A stretch of DNA of 64,000 bases from Nocardioides sp. Root1257 (GTDB lineage Bacteria > Actinomycetota > Actinomycetes > Propionibacteriales > Nocardioidaceae): contig NZ_LMDV01000008.1 of NCBI RefSeq assembly GCF_001425175.1, forward strand, positions 418,351 through 482,350, given 5' to 3'. Made by a program: the position numbers and the translations under genes. Position 1 is the first letter of the stretch. Each line of letters opens with the position of its first letter. The notes beneath the pieces are model-generated. The model had not been told where the DNA came from and did no database searches. It was given only the letters and a program-made list of their open reading frames with translations. Shown piece after piece: positions 56,906 through 64,000 of the stretch.

Positions 56906-56932
56906 CGCCGGCCGGTCAGCGACCGGCCGGCG
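56906..56932 (-). promoter_or_regulatory. 12-bp stem hairpin after the binding-protein gene
   Basis: CGCCGGCCGGTC (56906-56917) pairs perfectly with 56921-56932 around a 3-nt loop, 9 nt after the stop codon of the binding-protein gene. With the hairpin at 56843-56888 it separates the abundant binding protein from the permeases. Confidence 0.65.
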
Positions 56933-56941
56933 AGCGGTCGA

Positions 56942-58321
56942 TCACGGCCAGGACGCCTCGATGTTGTCGAGGGTGTCCTGCGTGCTCTGGTTCTCGCCGA
57001 TCCACGCAGTCATCTCCTTCCAGAACGACCCGGCGCCCACGGCGCCCGGCATCAGGTCGGAGCCGTCGAAGCGGAAGACCGCGTCGGGGTTCTGCAGGAT
57101 CTCGACCGACGTCTTGTCGATCGGGCTGGCCACGTTGGCGATGTCCAGGTTCTTGTTCGCGCTGACGAAGCCACCGTTCTTGGTGGCCTTGCCCTTCTCG
57201 TTGACCCACTCGCCACCGGAGATGTAGGTCATCAGGGCCTGCGTCTCGATGCTGTCGGTGAACGCCGTCACGAACTCGCCACCGCCGAGGACCGGGCTGC
57301 CGAACTCGTCGCCCATCGGGGGCAGGTAGAACGCGTAGGCGTCGCCGTTCTCGGAGACGTCCGTGCCCTCGGGCCAGTTGGCGGCGTAGAAGCTCGCCTG
57401 GCGGTGCATCGCGCACTTGCCGTCGAGGATCGGGAGACCCGCGTCGGTGAACTCCGTGCTGGCGATCGACTTCGAGTCGCCGAAGCCACCGTTGACGTAG
57501 TCCTCGTTCTTGAGGATGCCGCCGACCTTGTCGAGGGCGTCGACCACGGCCGGGTCGTTGAACGGGATCTCGTGGTTGACCCACTGGTCGTAGACGTCCG
57601 GACCGGCGGAGCGCAGGAGCGTGTCCTCGAGCCAGTCGGTGGCCGGCCAGCCGGTGGCGTCGCCGGAGCCGATGCCGGCGCACCAGGGCTTCATGCCGCT
57701 GGCCGCGATGGTGTCGGAGAGCGTCAGCATCTCGTCCCACGTGGTGGGGACCTTCCAGCCCTTCTCCGCGAACATCTTCGGGGAGTACCAGACGAAGGAC
57801 TTCACGTTGGCGGTGAGCGGCGGTGCGTAGAACTTGCCGTCGACCGTGCCGTAGGCCTTCCAGTCCGGGCCGTAGAACTCGTCCACGTTGTCGGACACCG
57901 TCTTCGGCGCCTCGACGACCTTGCCCGTGTCCTGGACCAGGGTCTTCAGCAGACCCGGCTGCGGGATGAACGCGATGTCCGGCGGGTTGCCGCTCTTGAC
58001 GCGGACGACGAGCTGGGCCTCGAACTCCTTCGAGCCCTCGTAGTCCACCGCAGCACCGGTGCAGTCGGTGAAGAGCTTGAACGAGTCCTTGTAGGGCTGG
58101 TCCTCGGGGGCGACGATCGAGGTGTAGATCTTGACCGACTTGCCGCTGAGGTCACCGAACTGCGTCAGCTGCTCGCATTCGGCCTTGCCCTCGCCGGGCG
58201 AAGTGCCGCTGGCCTTGTTGCTGCCTTCTGAGTCGCTGCCGCCACAGCCAGCGAGGACGAGTCCTCCGCTGACGAGAACGGCAGCGACTGCCATTCCGCG
58301 ACGCGTGTTGCGTGATCGCAT
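56942..58321 (-). CDS. glucoside-binding lipoprotein of an ABC importer
   Basis: 459 aa. A lipoprotein signal ends in 'LVLAGC' with Cys26 as the lipidated residue. The body is an extracellular sugar-binding protein: 'LVVRVKSGNPPDIAFIPQPG', 'YAPPLTANVKSFVWYSPKMF', 'WAGIG'-like and 'GGGEFVTAF' blocks. In detail it resembles the AglE-like branch (alpha-glucosides), while the operator type and GH1 gene point to beta-glucosides, so the sugar is unsettled. The ATG at 58321 has AGAGAGGA before it; longer starts would displace the signal peptide. Confidence 0.88.
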   Translation of the reverse strand: MRSRNTRRGMAVAAVLVSGGLVLAGCGGSDSEGSNKASGTSPGEGKAECEQLTQFGDLSGKSVKIYTSIVAPEDQPYKDSFKLFTDCTGAAVDYEGSKEFEAQLVVRVKSGNPPDIAFIPQPGLLKTLVQDTGKVVEAPKTVSDNVDEFYGPDWKAYGTVDGKFYAPPLTANVKSFVWYSPKMFAEKGWKVPTTWDEMLTLSDTIAASGMKPWCAGIGSGDATGWPATDWLEDTLLRSAGPDVYDQWVNHEIPFNDPAVVDALDKVGGILKNEDYVNGGFGDSKSIASTEFTDAGLPILDGKCAMHRQASFYAANWPEGTDVSENGDAYAFYLPPMGDEFGSPVLGGGEFVTAFTDSIETQALMTYISGGEWVNEKGKATKNGGFVSANKNLDIANVASPIDKTSVEILQNPDAVFRFDGSDLMPGAVGAGSFWKEMTAWIGENQSTQDTLDNIEASWP

Positions 58322-58398
58322 GCGTGCATTCCTCTCTGGGTTGTCAGCAGGTCCGTCTAGTCCGCGCGCCTTCAAACCCGCTCCGTCGAGGACGATGC

Positions 58399-58406
58399 AA
58401 ACGTTT
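58399..58406. promoter_or_regulatory. second LacI-type operator core (AAACGTTT)
   Basis: AAACGTTT, in the context TGCAAACGTTTACG, overlaps a possible -10 (58395-58400, minus strand) whose -35 TTGACG is at 58418-58423 with a 17-nt spacer. This core is typical of LacI/GalR-family sites and differs from the CebR-type box upstream. Confidence 0.45.
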
Positions 58407-58442
58407 ACGCGCGTGTCCGTCAAGGACTGCCGATCACGATTC

Positions 58443-58458
58443 TGTAACGCAGGTCACA
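58443..58458. promoter_or_regulatory. CRP-like site
   Basis: TGTAACGCAGGTCACA matches the actinobacterial CRP dyad TGTGA-N6-TCACA except for one base in the left half. It lies about 20 nt upstream of the -35 at 58418-58423, where an activator could act. Confidence 0.45.
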
Positions 58459-58464
58459 TTTCAA

Positions 58465-58478
58465 TGGGAACGCTCCCA
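58465..58478. promoter_or_regulatory. CebR/CelR-type operator before the binding-protein gene
   Basis: TGGGAACGCTCCCA matches TGGGAGCGCTCCCA at 13 of 14 positions. With the site at 53473-53486 it defines a two-operator regulon for the local LacI-family protein. The 446-nt gap 58322-58767 otherwise holds the 5' leader of the binding-protein gene on one strand and the approach to the sigma gene on the other; I see no ORF in it. Confidence 0.72.
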
Positions 58479-58767
58479 TAACCGGATGATAGCCACACCA
58501 CTCGGGGTCGCGCCGCAGGATCTCCGAGTTTGTTTCGAGCACATGACAGCCGGTCTGGGCCACCGCCGGGGCGCTCGGTCCGTCCGGCAGGGTGCTCCGA
58601 TCGCCGCAGAACTTGCGGGCCGCACCCGGTTTCGGGTCACAACAGGGTGTTGCGGCCTCCTCCCATGACGAGGCCCCGGCCCCGAGATCCCGCTGCCGGT
58701 CTCAACCTTTCGGGCCCTTGGGTGCTCTTCTTCTCCTGACGGCACCGACAGCTCGGAGGGTGGAGAC

Positions 58768-59271
58768 GTGACAGGCACGGAGCTCGGGTTCAGCGAGTTC
58801 ATGGCCGCCCGGTGGGCGCCTCTCTACCGCACGGCGTACCTGCTGTGCGGCAACCCGCACGAGGCCGAGGACCTGCTGCAGGGTGCGCTCGCCCGCACCT
58901 GTGTGCGCTGGGACTCGATCCGCGACAAGGGAGCCGCCGACGCCTACGTACGCCGCGCGATGGTGCACGCCGCGTCGCGGCAGTGGGGCCGGCGCGGTCG
59001 CGAGGTCGTCACTGACGAGGTGCCCGACCTGGGACACCTCGGTGGGCTCGACGTGCGCGCCGACCACCTCGCGCTGTGGGCGGAGATCCGCAGGCTGCCG
59101 CCGCGGATGCGCGCCACCCTCGTGCTGCGGTACGTCGAGGACCTCACCGAGGCCGCCACCGCACACGAGCTGGGCTGCTCCGTCGGAGCCGTCAAGAGCC
59201 AGACCCACCACGCCCTGAAGCGGCTGCGCGCCGCGCTTCCCGACCTTCAGCTCGCCGAGGAGAAGTCATGA
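58768..59271 (+). CDS. SigE-family ECF sigma factor
   Basis: 167 aa. Region 2 is 'YRTAYLLCGNPHEAEDLLQG', region 4 is 'LPPRMRATLVLRYVEDLTEA' with the helix 'GCSVGAVKSQTHHALKRLR'. The GTG start has a GGAGGGTGGAG ribosome site. Its 3' end overlaps the next gene by ATGA. The architecture repeats the pair at 34382-36174. An upstream ECF-type promoter could exist near 58700, but no motif is good enough to report. Confidence 0.9.
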   Translation: MTGTELGFSEFMAARWAPLYRTAYLLCGNPHEAEDLLQGALARTCVRWDSIRDKGAADAYVRRAMVHAASRQWGRRGREVVTDEVPDLGHLGGLDVRADHLALWAEIRRLPPRMRATLVLRYVEDLTEAATAHELGCSVGAVKSQTHHALKRLRAALPDLQLAEEKS

Positions 59272-60386
59272 CCGACACCGAGATCCGCGCAGCCCTGACC
59301 GAGGTCCGCGACGCCGTCGTGGTCCCGCCCGTCGACCGGCTCGCCTTCGAGCGGCGCGTCCGCACCGAGCGGCGCCGTCGTACGACGGGCCGGACCCTCG
59401 GCGCGAGTGCGGCGGCCGCGGTCGTCGTCGCTGGCGCCGCTCTGTGGGCGGTGCAGTCCCGGGGGCCGGAGGCTCCCGACCCGACGCCGGCCGCGGTCGA
59501 TCCGACGCCGACCTCGCCGCAGCTCGCGGTGGTCACGCTCGAGGGCCAGCTCGTCAGCATCGACCCGACGGGCACCGGCAGCCACGCGCCGGGCATCGTG
59601 ATCGAGCAGGTGCTCGGTCGCACCCGCGACGGAGTCGCGGTGCTGCGCCAGTCCTCGCCGGGCAGTCGGGTGACCGTGGTCCCGATGGAGTCGGACGGTG
59701 AGCTGGGCCGGGACCGGTCCACGTGGACGGAGTACGGCGGCCCGGACGTCACGCAGGCCTGGCTGTCCGCCGACGGCACGACGATCTCGACCGAGGAGCT
59801 GGACGGCACCCTCCGGGTGCGCACCATCGGCTCGGCGGACGACACGGTCGTCGCCCACCTCGCCGTCGGGGCGCAGGTCGCGGCCGCGGACGGCGAGCGC
59901 TGGGTCGAGCGACTCGGGGACGACACCCTGCGCCTGCACACCGGGAGTGCCGCCCACGACCTCGAGGTGAGCGGGTCGCCGGCCGCGGTGGGCATCGTCC
60001 AGGTCGCAGGTCCGACCGTGGCCGTGCACACGCGCCGCGGGGTGGACCTCTTCTCCGCCGACGACGGCACCCGGCTGGCCGTGGATCCCGACGGCGAGGC
60101 GGGGGCGCTGTCGCGCGACGGTCGCCTCTACGCGGCCGCCGGCAGCGACACGGCCTCCGTCACCGACCTCGGCACCGGCACCGTCGTCCGCCTCCGCGGT
60201 CTCGACGGCACGCCGCTCGACGCCTCGGTGCCGGTGCGCTGGCAGGACCGGGACCACTTCCTGGTCGTCGGCACCGACGCCGTCCGGACCGGCAACCACA
60301 TCCTGTGGGACTGCTCCTACGCGCTGCGCCGGTGCACCGAGCGGTACGACGACCCGACGGGCTCGCTCGGGCTGCCTACGAGCTGA
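59268..60386 (+). CDS. anti-sigma-like membrane protein
   Basis: 372 aa. A short cytoplasmic basic N-terminus leads to one transmembrane helix (about 43-64 'LGASAAAAVVVAGAALWAV'), a Pro-rich stretch and a propeller-like extracellular domain ('LSADGTTISTEEL', 'LSRDGRLYAAAG'). Unlike the protein at 34873 there is no C-terminal helix. It is coupled to the sigma gene by ATGA. No ZAS zinc motif is present. Role as anti-sigma factor is inferred from position and topology. Its end overlaps the convergent VOC gene by 11 nt. Confidence 0.7.
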   Translation: MTDTEIRAALTEVRDAVVVPPVDRLAFERRVRTERRRRTTGRTLGASAAAAVVVAGAALWAVQSRGPEAPDPTPAAVDPTPTSPQLAVVTLEGQLVSIDPTGTGSHAPGIVIEQVLGRTRDGVAVLRQSSPGSRVTVVPMESDGELGRDRSTWTEYGGPDVTQAWLSADGTTISTEELDGTLRVRTIGSADDTVVAHLAVGAQVAAADGERWVERLGDDTLRLHTGSAAHDLEVSGSPAAVGIVQVAGPTVAVHTRRGVDLFSADDGTRLAVDPDGEAGALSRDGRLYAAAGSDTASVTDLGTGTVVRLRGLDGTPLDASVPVRWQDRDHFLVVGTDAVRTGNHILWDCSYALRRCTERYDDPTGSLGLPTS

Positions 60387-60807
60387 CGTCCTCGGGGGTG
60401 AACGCCCGCGGTTCGACGAGCACGATCCAGTTGCCCGAGTTGTCACGGCACAGCGCCTCGACGCCGTACGGCCGTTCTTCGGGCTTCTGGAGGAACTCGA
60501 CACCCTTCGCGCTGAGCTCCTCGTAGGTCTTCTGGCAGTCGTCGACGCTCATCCCGAGACCGTTGAGGCCGCCGTCGGCCTGGGCGCGGTTCATCGCCTC
60601 GACCAGCTCGGCCGAGAACGGCGGGCCGGCCACGGTGAGGTGGACGGAGAGCTCGGGCTGGTTGGGGTGGTTGACGGTGCACCAGCGGTAGCCGTCGCCG
60701 AGGGTGATGTCGTCCTTGAGGTCGAAGCCGAGCACGTCGACGTAGAAGTCACGGGAGGCGTCGATGTCCTGGACGAAGACCGACGCGATGGCGATGTGGG
60801 TGATCAT
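60376..60807 (-). CDS. VOC/glyoxalase family protein
   Basis: 143 aa. 'IASVFVQDIDASRDFYVDVLGFD' opens the first VOC module, and 'DNSGNWIVLVEP' closes the second, the standard pattern of glyoxalase-like proteins. Possible metal ligands are the N-terminal His, a central 'LSVHLTV' His and the final Glu. TAGCGT six nt before the ATG marks a leaderless start. It lies 10 nt after the AraC gene on the same strand; the function is unknown. Confidence 0.88.
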   Translation of the reverse strand: MITHIAIASVFVQDIDASRDFYVDVLGFDLKDDITLGDGYRWCTVNHPNQPELSVHLTVAGPPFSAELVEAMNRAQADGGLNGLGMSVDDCQKTYEELSAKGVEFLQKPEERPYGVEALCRDNSGNWIVLVEPRAFTPEDVSS

Positions 60808-60816
60808 GCGACCACG

Positions 60817-61278
60817 CTAGGAGCCGGTGACCTCGCCTGGCTTCTCCTGCCTTGCGCGTTCCTGGCCGGACCGTTCGGCCAGGCCCCACTGGAAGATGTA
60901 GCAACCGGGGATGCGCGGGGCGCCGTCCGCGGCCCACCGCCGCTGGAACTCGCTGGGGCTCTCGCCGACCAGGGCGCTGAACCGGGTGCTGAACGAGCCC
61001 AGGCTCGAGTAGCCGACCGCGTGGCAGACCTCGGTGACGGTCAGGTTGGTGGCGCGCAACAGGTCCTGGGCGCGCTCGACGCGCCGCTCGGAGAGGTACG
61101 CCGCGGGCGTGCGGCCGTACGTCGCCTTGAAGAGCCGCTGGAAGTGGAACTTGCTGAGCCCGGCGACCGCGCCGAGCGTCTCGAGGTCGAGCGGCTCGGT
61201 GTAGTGCCGGTCGATGTGGTCGCGGGCCTGCCGCAGGTGCACCAGGACGTCGCCGGGTGCACGCACCGGAGAGCTCAT
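60817..61278 (-). CDS. AraC family transcription regulator
   Basis: 153 aa. Two helix-turn-helix units are seen: 'LETLGAVAGLSKFHFQRLFK' and 'VTEVCHAVGYSSLGSFSTRF', followed by 'LVGESPSEFQRRW'. There is no N-terminal sensor domain, so it is a short AraC protein, like the stand-alone SoxS/MarA type. Its start overlaps the RDD gene stop by ATGA, an unusual coupling of a regulator to a membrane protein. It likely controls the VOC gene that follows. Confidence 0.88.
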   Translation of the reverse strand: MSSPVRAPGDVLVHLRQARDHIDRHYTEPLDLETLGAVAGLSKFHFQRLFKATYGRTPAAYLSERRVERAQDLLRATNLTVTEVCHAVGYSSLGSFSTRFSALVGESPSEFQRRWAADGAPRIPGCYIFQWGLAERSGQERARQEKPGEVTGS

Positions 61279-62081
61279 CGCCGGGCGACCAGCCGGTGCC
61301 GGAGCTGGGTCTCCCGGGCCAGCCGCGCGCTGTCGCGCTCACGGCGGGCCGCGACGACCGCGGCGAGGAAGGCCTCGGGCGGGGTGCCCGGTGGCGGCGC
61401 CGGCGCGACGTACTCGCTGACGGCGTGGGCGAGGCGCTCGCCGATCGCGGCCCGGGCGGCGGGGTCGATCTCCTGGCGCCCGAGGAACTGGCGCACGGCG
61501 AGGGCCAGGCCGGTCGGGAGCCGGGCCATGTCCGCCTGGGCGGCCCAGGCGGCCAGCGGCGGCGGCATCGCCGCCGGTGGCGCGAGGCTGAGCCGCACCC
61601 GGTCGCGCACGACGTACGTGCCGGCGGCGTAGTCGCCGAGCCGCTTGCCGCGGGAGCTGAGGAGGGCCGAGAAGAACGCCGGTGCACCGAAGAACAGGTA
61701 GATCTCGACGACCCCGACCAGCGCTCGGACGAACGCGTGCTGGAAGGAGATCGGGCCCGCGTCGTCGCGGACGGTGCGCAGGCCGAGGGCCAGCTTGCCC
61801 AGCGACTTGCCGTGCGTCAGCGTCTCGATCGCCGTGGGGAAGACGAGCCAGGACACGATGACCGAGGCCAGCATCGCGACGGAGATCAGCGCGGCATCCG
61901 CCTGGAGGGCTGCGATGACCAGACCCAGCACGAGCCCGATGAGCAGGCTGAACGTGACGACGACGTCGATCAGCCCGGAGGCGATCCGGGTGCCGAGGCT
62001 GGCGGGGGGCAGGTCGAGCGCCACCGCCTCGCCGGTCACGAGGTCGTCGGTGGTGAGCGTCGCGAACTCCGGTGTCGCCAT
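61275..62081 (-). CDS. RDD family membrane protein
   Basis: 268 aa. 'LGTRIASGLIDVVVTFSLLIG', 'TLTHGKSLGKLALGLRTVRD' and 'RLGDYAAGTYVVRDR' are the RDD domain blocks, with three or four helices in residues 30-165. The C-terminal hundred residues are soluble and basic. The ATG at 62081 (complement) is 24 nt from the divergent SpoIIM-like gene. RDD, SpoIIM, DUF58 and MoxR genes often cluster in actinobacteria, as here. Confidence 0.88.
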   Translation of the reverse strand: MATPEFATLTTDDLVTGEAVALDLPPASLGTRIASGLIDVVVTFSLLIGLVLGLVIAALQADAALISVAMLASVIVSWLVFPTAIETLTHGKSLGKLALGLRTVRDDAGPISFQHAFVRALVGVVEIYLFFGAPAFFSALLSSRGKRLGDYAAGTYVVRDRVRLSLAPPAAMPPPLAAWAAQADMARLPTGLALAVRQFLGRQEIDPAARAAIGERLAHAVSEYVAPAPPPGTPPEAFLAAVVAARRERDSARLARETQLRHRLVARR

Positions 62082-62105
62082 CGTCGGTGAGTCTAGGGTC
62101 GGGGC

Positions 62106-63101
62106 ATGGACCTCGACGCGTACGTCGCGGCGCACGTCGCCGAGTGGCGTCGGCTCGAGGACCTCTCGCGGCGCCGCCGGTTGTCGGGACCGGAGTCGGA
62201 CGAGCTGGTCGAGCGCTACCAGCAGGTCGCGACCCACCTGTCCGTGGTCCGTACGTCGGCGCCGGACGCCCACGTCGTCGCCTACCTGTCCACGCTGCTC
62301 GCGCGCGCCCGCAACCGCGCGTCCGGGACCCGCACCAGCACCTGGCGCGGGGTGCGCGGCTTCTTCGTGGACCGGTTCCCGGCGGCGCTCTTCCGGCTGC
62401 GCTGGTGGTGGCTCGGCACGCTCGCCGCCAACGTGGTCGTGACCGGCGTGATGATGCTGTGGCTGCTCGGCCACCCCGACGTCGAGCAGAGCCTGCTCTC
62501 GCCCGAGCAGGTGGACCAGCTGGTCAGCCACGACTTCGAGGACTACTACTCCGAGTACGCCGCCAGTCACTTCGCGGCGCAGGTGTGGGTCAACAACGCC
62601 TGGGTGGCCGCGCTCTGCATCGCGCTCGGCGTGCTCGGGCTGCCGGTGATCTACCTGCTCTTCTCCAACATCGCCAACCTCGCGATCATCGGCTCGATCA
62701 TGATCCGCCACGACCACGGCGCGCACTTCTGGGGGCTGATCCTCCCGCACGGCCTGCTCGAGCTGACCGCGGTCTTCGTCGCGGGCGGCACCGGGCTCAG
62801 GCTCTTCTGGTCGTGGGTCGAACCCGGGGCGCTGACGCGCACCCACTCCCTGGCCCGGGAGGGCCGGACCGCCGGCACGATCGCTCTCGGCCTGGTCGCG
62901 GTGCTGCTCGTCAGCGGCATCATCGAGGCCTTCGTGACGCCGTCGGGCCTGCCGACCTGGGCGCGCATCGGCATCGGCCTGCTGGCCGAGGGCGTCTTCT
63001 TCGCCTACGTCTTCGTCCTCGGCCGCGACGCCGCCCGCCGCGGCCAGACCGGCGACCTCGACGCCGTCCTCCTCGAGGACCGCGTCGCCACCCAAGCCTG
63101 A
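62106..63101 (+). CDS. SpoIIM-like (DUF95) membrane protein
   Basis: 331 aa. A cytoplasmic helical N-terminus (about 1-95, 'AAHVAEWRRLEDLSRRRR') precedes five or so helices: 'WWWLGTLAANVVVTGVMML', 'AALCIALGVLGLPVIYLLFS', 'LILPHGLLELTAVFVAGGTG' and others. This is the stage II sporulation protein M family, which in non-sporulating actinobacteria works with RDD and DUF58 proteins in an unknown envelope function. TAGGGT six nt before the ATG marks a leaderless start. Confidence 0.88.
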   Translation: MDLDAYVAAHVAEWRRLEDLSRRRRLSGPESDELVERYQQVATHLSVVRTSAPDAHVVAYLSTLLARARNRASGTRTSTWRGVRGFFVDRFPAALFRLRWWWLGTLAANVVVTGVMMLWLLGHPDVEQSLLSPEQVDQLVSHDFEDYYSEYAASHFAAQVWVNNAWVAALCIALGVLGLPVIYLLFSNIANLAIIGSIMIRHDHGAHFWGLILPHGLLELTAVFVAGGTGLRLFWSWVEPGALTRTHSLAREGRTAGTIALGLVAVLLVSGIIEAFVTPSGLPTWARIGIGLLAEGVFFAYVFVLGRDAARRGQTGDLDAVLLEDRVATQA

Positions 63102-63200
63102 CGGTTGAGTCGAGACTTCTGACGCTTCAATCGAGAGTTTCGTCCGTCGAGTCCGGACTCTGGAGACCAGAACTCCGGACTCAACCGTCAGAAGTCTCGA
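63099..63200. terminator. overlapping inverted repeats between convergent genes
   Basis: Three perfect dyads overlap: a 15-bp pair (63110-63124 with 63186-63200), a 12-bp pair (63099-63110 with 63179-63190) and an inner 9-bp pair (63149-63157 with 63174-63182). The first two share CGTCA and cannot form in full together. The region lies between the SpoIIM-like gene and the DUF58 gene and likely ends transcription on both strands. Confidence 0.6.
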
Positions 63201-63213
63201 TTCGACGTGGCGG

Positions 63214-64000
63214 CTAGAGAAGCCCGCGGGCCTTCAGCGACAGGTAGTGGTCGGCGAGAGCGGGGGGCAGGTCGTCCGCGTCGACCACGTCGACGCCGAG
63301 CGTGCGCAGCAGGTCGGCGGTGTAGCGCCGACGTCCGATCACCTGCTCGGCGGCCGCGGCGTCGTACACCTCGTCGAGGCTCGTGCGGGTGCCGGAGAGC
63401 TGCTCCAGCTCGGGGTCGCGCACCGACGCGAGCACCACCCGGTGGTGCCGGGTCAGCACGGCGAGCACGGGGAGCAGCCCCTCGTCCACGGCCGAGGGCT
63501 CCAGCGGCGTCAGCAGTACGACGAGCGCGCGCTGCCGCCCCAGCCCGTTGACCGCGCCCGCGAGCGTGTCCCAGTCGGCCTCGGCGATCACCGGGTCCAG
63601 CTCGGCCATCGCCTCCAGGAGGCGCGCGGCGATGTCGCGGTCGCCGGCGAAGCGGAGCCGGCGGCGGACCCGACGGTCGCCGGCCACGAAGTCGACCCGG
63701 TCGCCGGCCCGGGTCGCGAGCGAGGCGAGCAGCAGGGCGGCGTCCATCGCCGAGTCGAGCCGGGGTACGTCGCCGATCCGGCCCGCCGACGTACGCGACG
63801 TGTCGAGCACCAGCACCACCCGGCGGTCGCGCTCCGGCTGCCAGGTGCGGACGACGACGCTGCGGCTCCGGGCGCTGGCTCGCCAGTCGATGGAGCGTAC
63901 GTCGTCGCCCCGGACGTACTCGCGCAGCGAGTCGAACTCGGTGCCCTGTCCGCGCACCCGGATCGCGGCGCGGCCGTCCAGGTCACGCAGCCGGGCCAGG
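63214..64000 (-). CDS. DUF58 domain protein, start beyond the window
   Basis: The frame is open to the right edge, giving 261 codons of the C-terminal part. 'RGQGTEFDSLREYVRGDDVR' followed by 'SIDWRASARS' is the DUF58 signature, and the von Willebrand-like region 'RRVVLVLDTSRTSAGRI' follows. DUF58 proteins are usually encoded beside a MoxR ATPase, which should lie just outside the window to the right. A GTG at 63957 lies inside the conserved region and is not the true start. Confidence 0.9.
   Translation of the reverse strand, partial: LARLRDLDGRAAIRVRGQGTEFDSLREYVRGDDVRSIDWRASARSRSVVVRTWQPERDRRVVLVLDTSRTSAGRIGDVPRLDSAMDAALLLASLATRAGDRVDFVAGDRRVRRRLRFAGDRDIAARLLEAMAELDPVIAEADWDTLAGAVNGLGRQRALVVLLTPLEPSAVDEGLLPVLAVLTRHHRVVLASVRDPELEQLSGTRTSLDEVYDAAAAEQVIGRRRYTADLLRTLGVDVVDADDLPPALADHYLSLKARGLL

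Noticed and set aside
61275..64000. Sporulation locus because of SpoIIM similarity
   Set aside because: The DUF95/RDD/DUF58 set is widespread in non-sporulating actinobacteria, and no other sporulation gene is present.

Overview
This 64 kb window comes from a high-GC actinobacterial chromosome. By eye it is a little over 70% G+C, coding is dense, GTG starts are common, and many genes look leaderless, with a TAnnnT hexamer 6-7 nt before the start codon. The gene set (rpsL-rpsG-fusA-tuf, DUF3027, DUF2530, XPB-type helicase plus its helicase-C partner, MpaB-like oxygenase, steroid delta-isomerase) and the style of the intergenic repeats suggest Nocardioides or a close relative in the Nocardioidaceae. 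That placement is inference. I see no prophage, transposase, CRISPR array, rRNA or tRNA.

Layout. 1-13.6 kb: end of a DUF2207 protein and lemA; aldo/keto reductase; a frameshifted MFS gene; gnd; alkB; a MacB/FtsX-type ABC permease with its ATPase; a GntR/HutC regulator with a candidate operator; small secreted and hypothetical proteins; cutC-DUF4031; an HD phosphohydrolase; a steroid delta-isomerase behind a KstR-like box; a secreted repeat protein. 13.6-29.5 kb: MpaB-family oxygenase and secreted alpha/beta hydrolase, then a 135-bp palindromic tandem repeat, serA, a very large secreted hydrolase, rtcB, a beta-propeller membrane protein, a second frameshifted gene, XPB helicase, three small genes and the helicase-C protein usually found beside XPB. 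29.5-43.9 kb: FHA and RDD-FHA pair, SRPBCC, DHFR-like, acyl-CoA ligase, an ECF sigma/anti-sigma-like pair, a HAD-LarE fusion, a long cold-shock protein, two MFS exporters (one with a MarR regulator), DUF3027, DUF2530 and an NCS2 purine permease.

43.9-52.5 kb: the str operon with a near-consensus promoter. A duplicated 3' end of tuf plus terminator lies behind it. Then threonine ammonia-lyase, a class III aminotransferase, a hypothetical protein and trmB. 52.5-58.5 kb: a glucoside-uptake cluster (LacI regulator, GH1 beta-glucosidase, two permeases, lipoprotein binding protein). Its two control regions both carry a CebR/CelR-type palindrome, and the binding-protein promoter adds a CRP-like site and a second LacI-type site. 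58.5-64 kb: a second sigma/anti-sigma-like pair, VOC protein, AraC regulator coupled to an RDD protein, SpoIIM-like protein and a DUF58 protein cut by the window edge.

The strongest candidates for follow-up are the HAD-LarE fusion, the layered regulation of the glucoside cluster, the tuf 3'-end/terminator duplication, the 135-bp palindromic tandem repeat, the KstR-like operator on an isolated steroid isomerase, and two genes broken by single-base losses that may be biological or sequencing artefacts.
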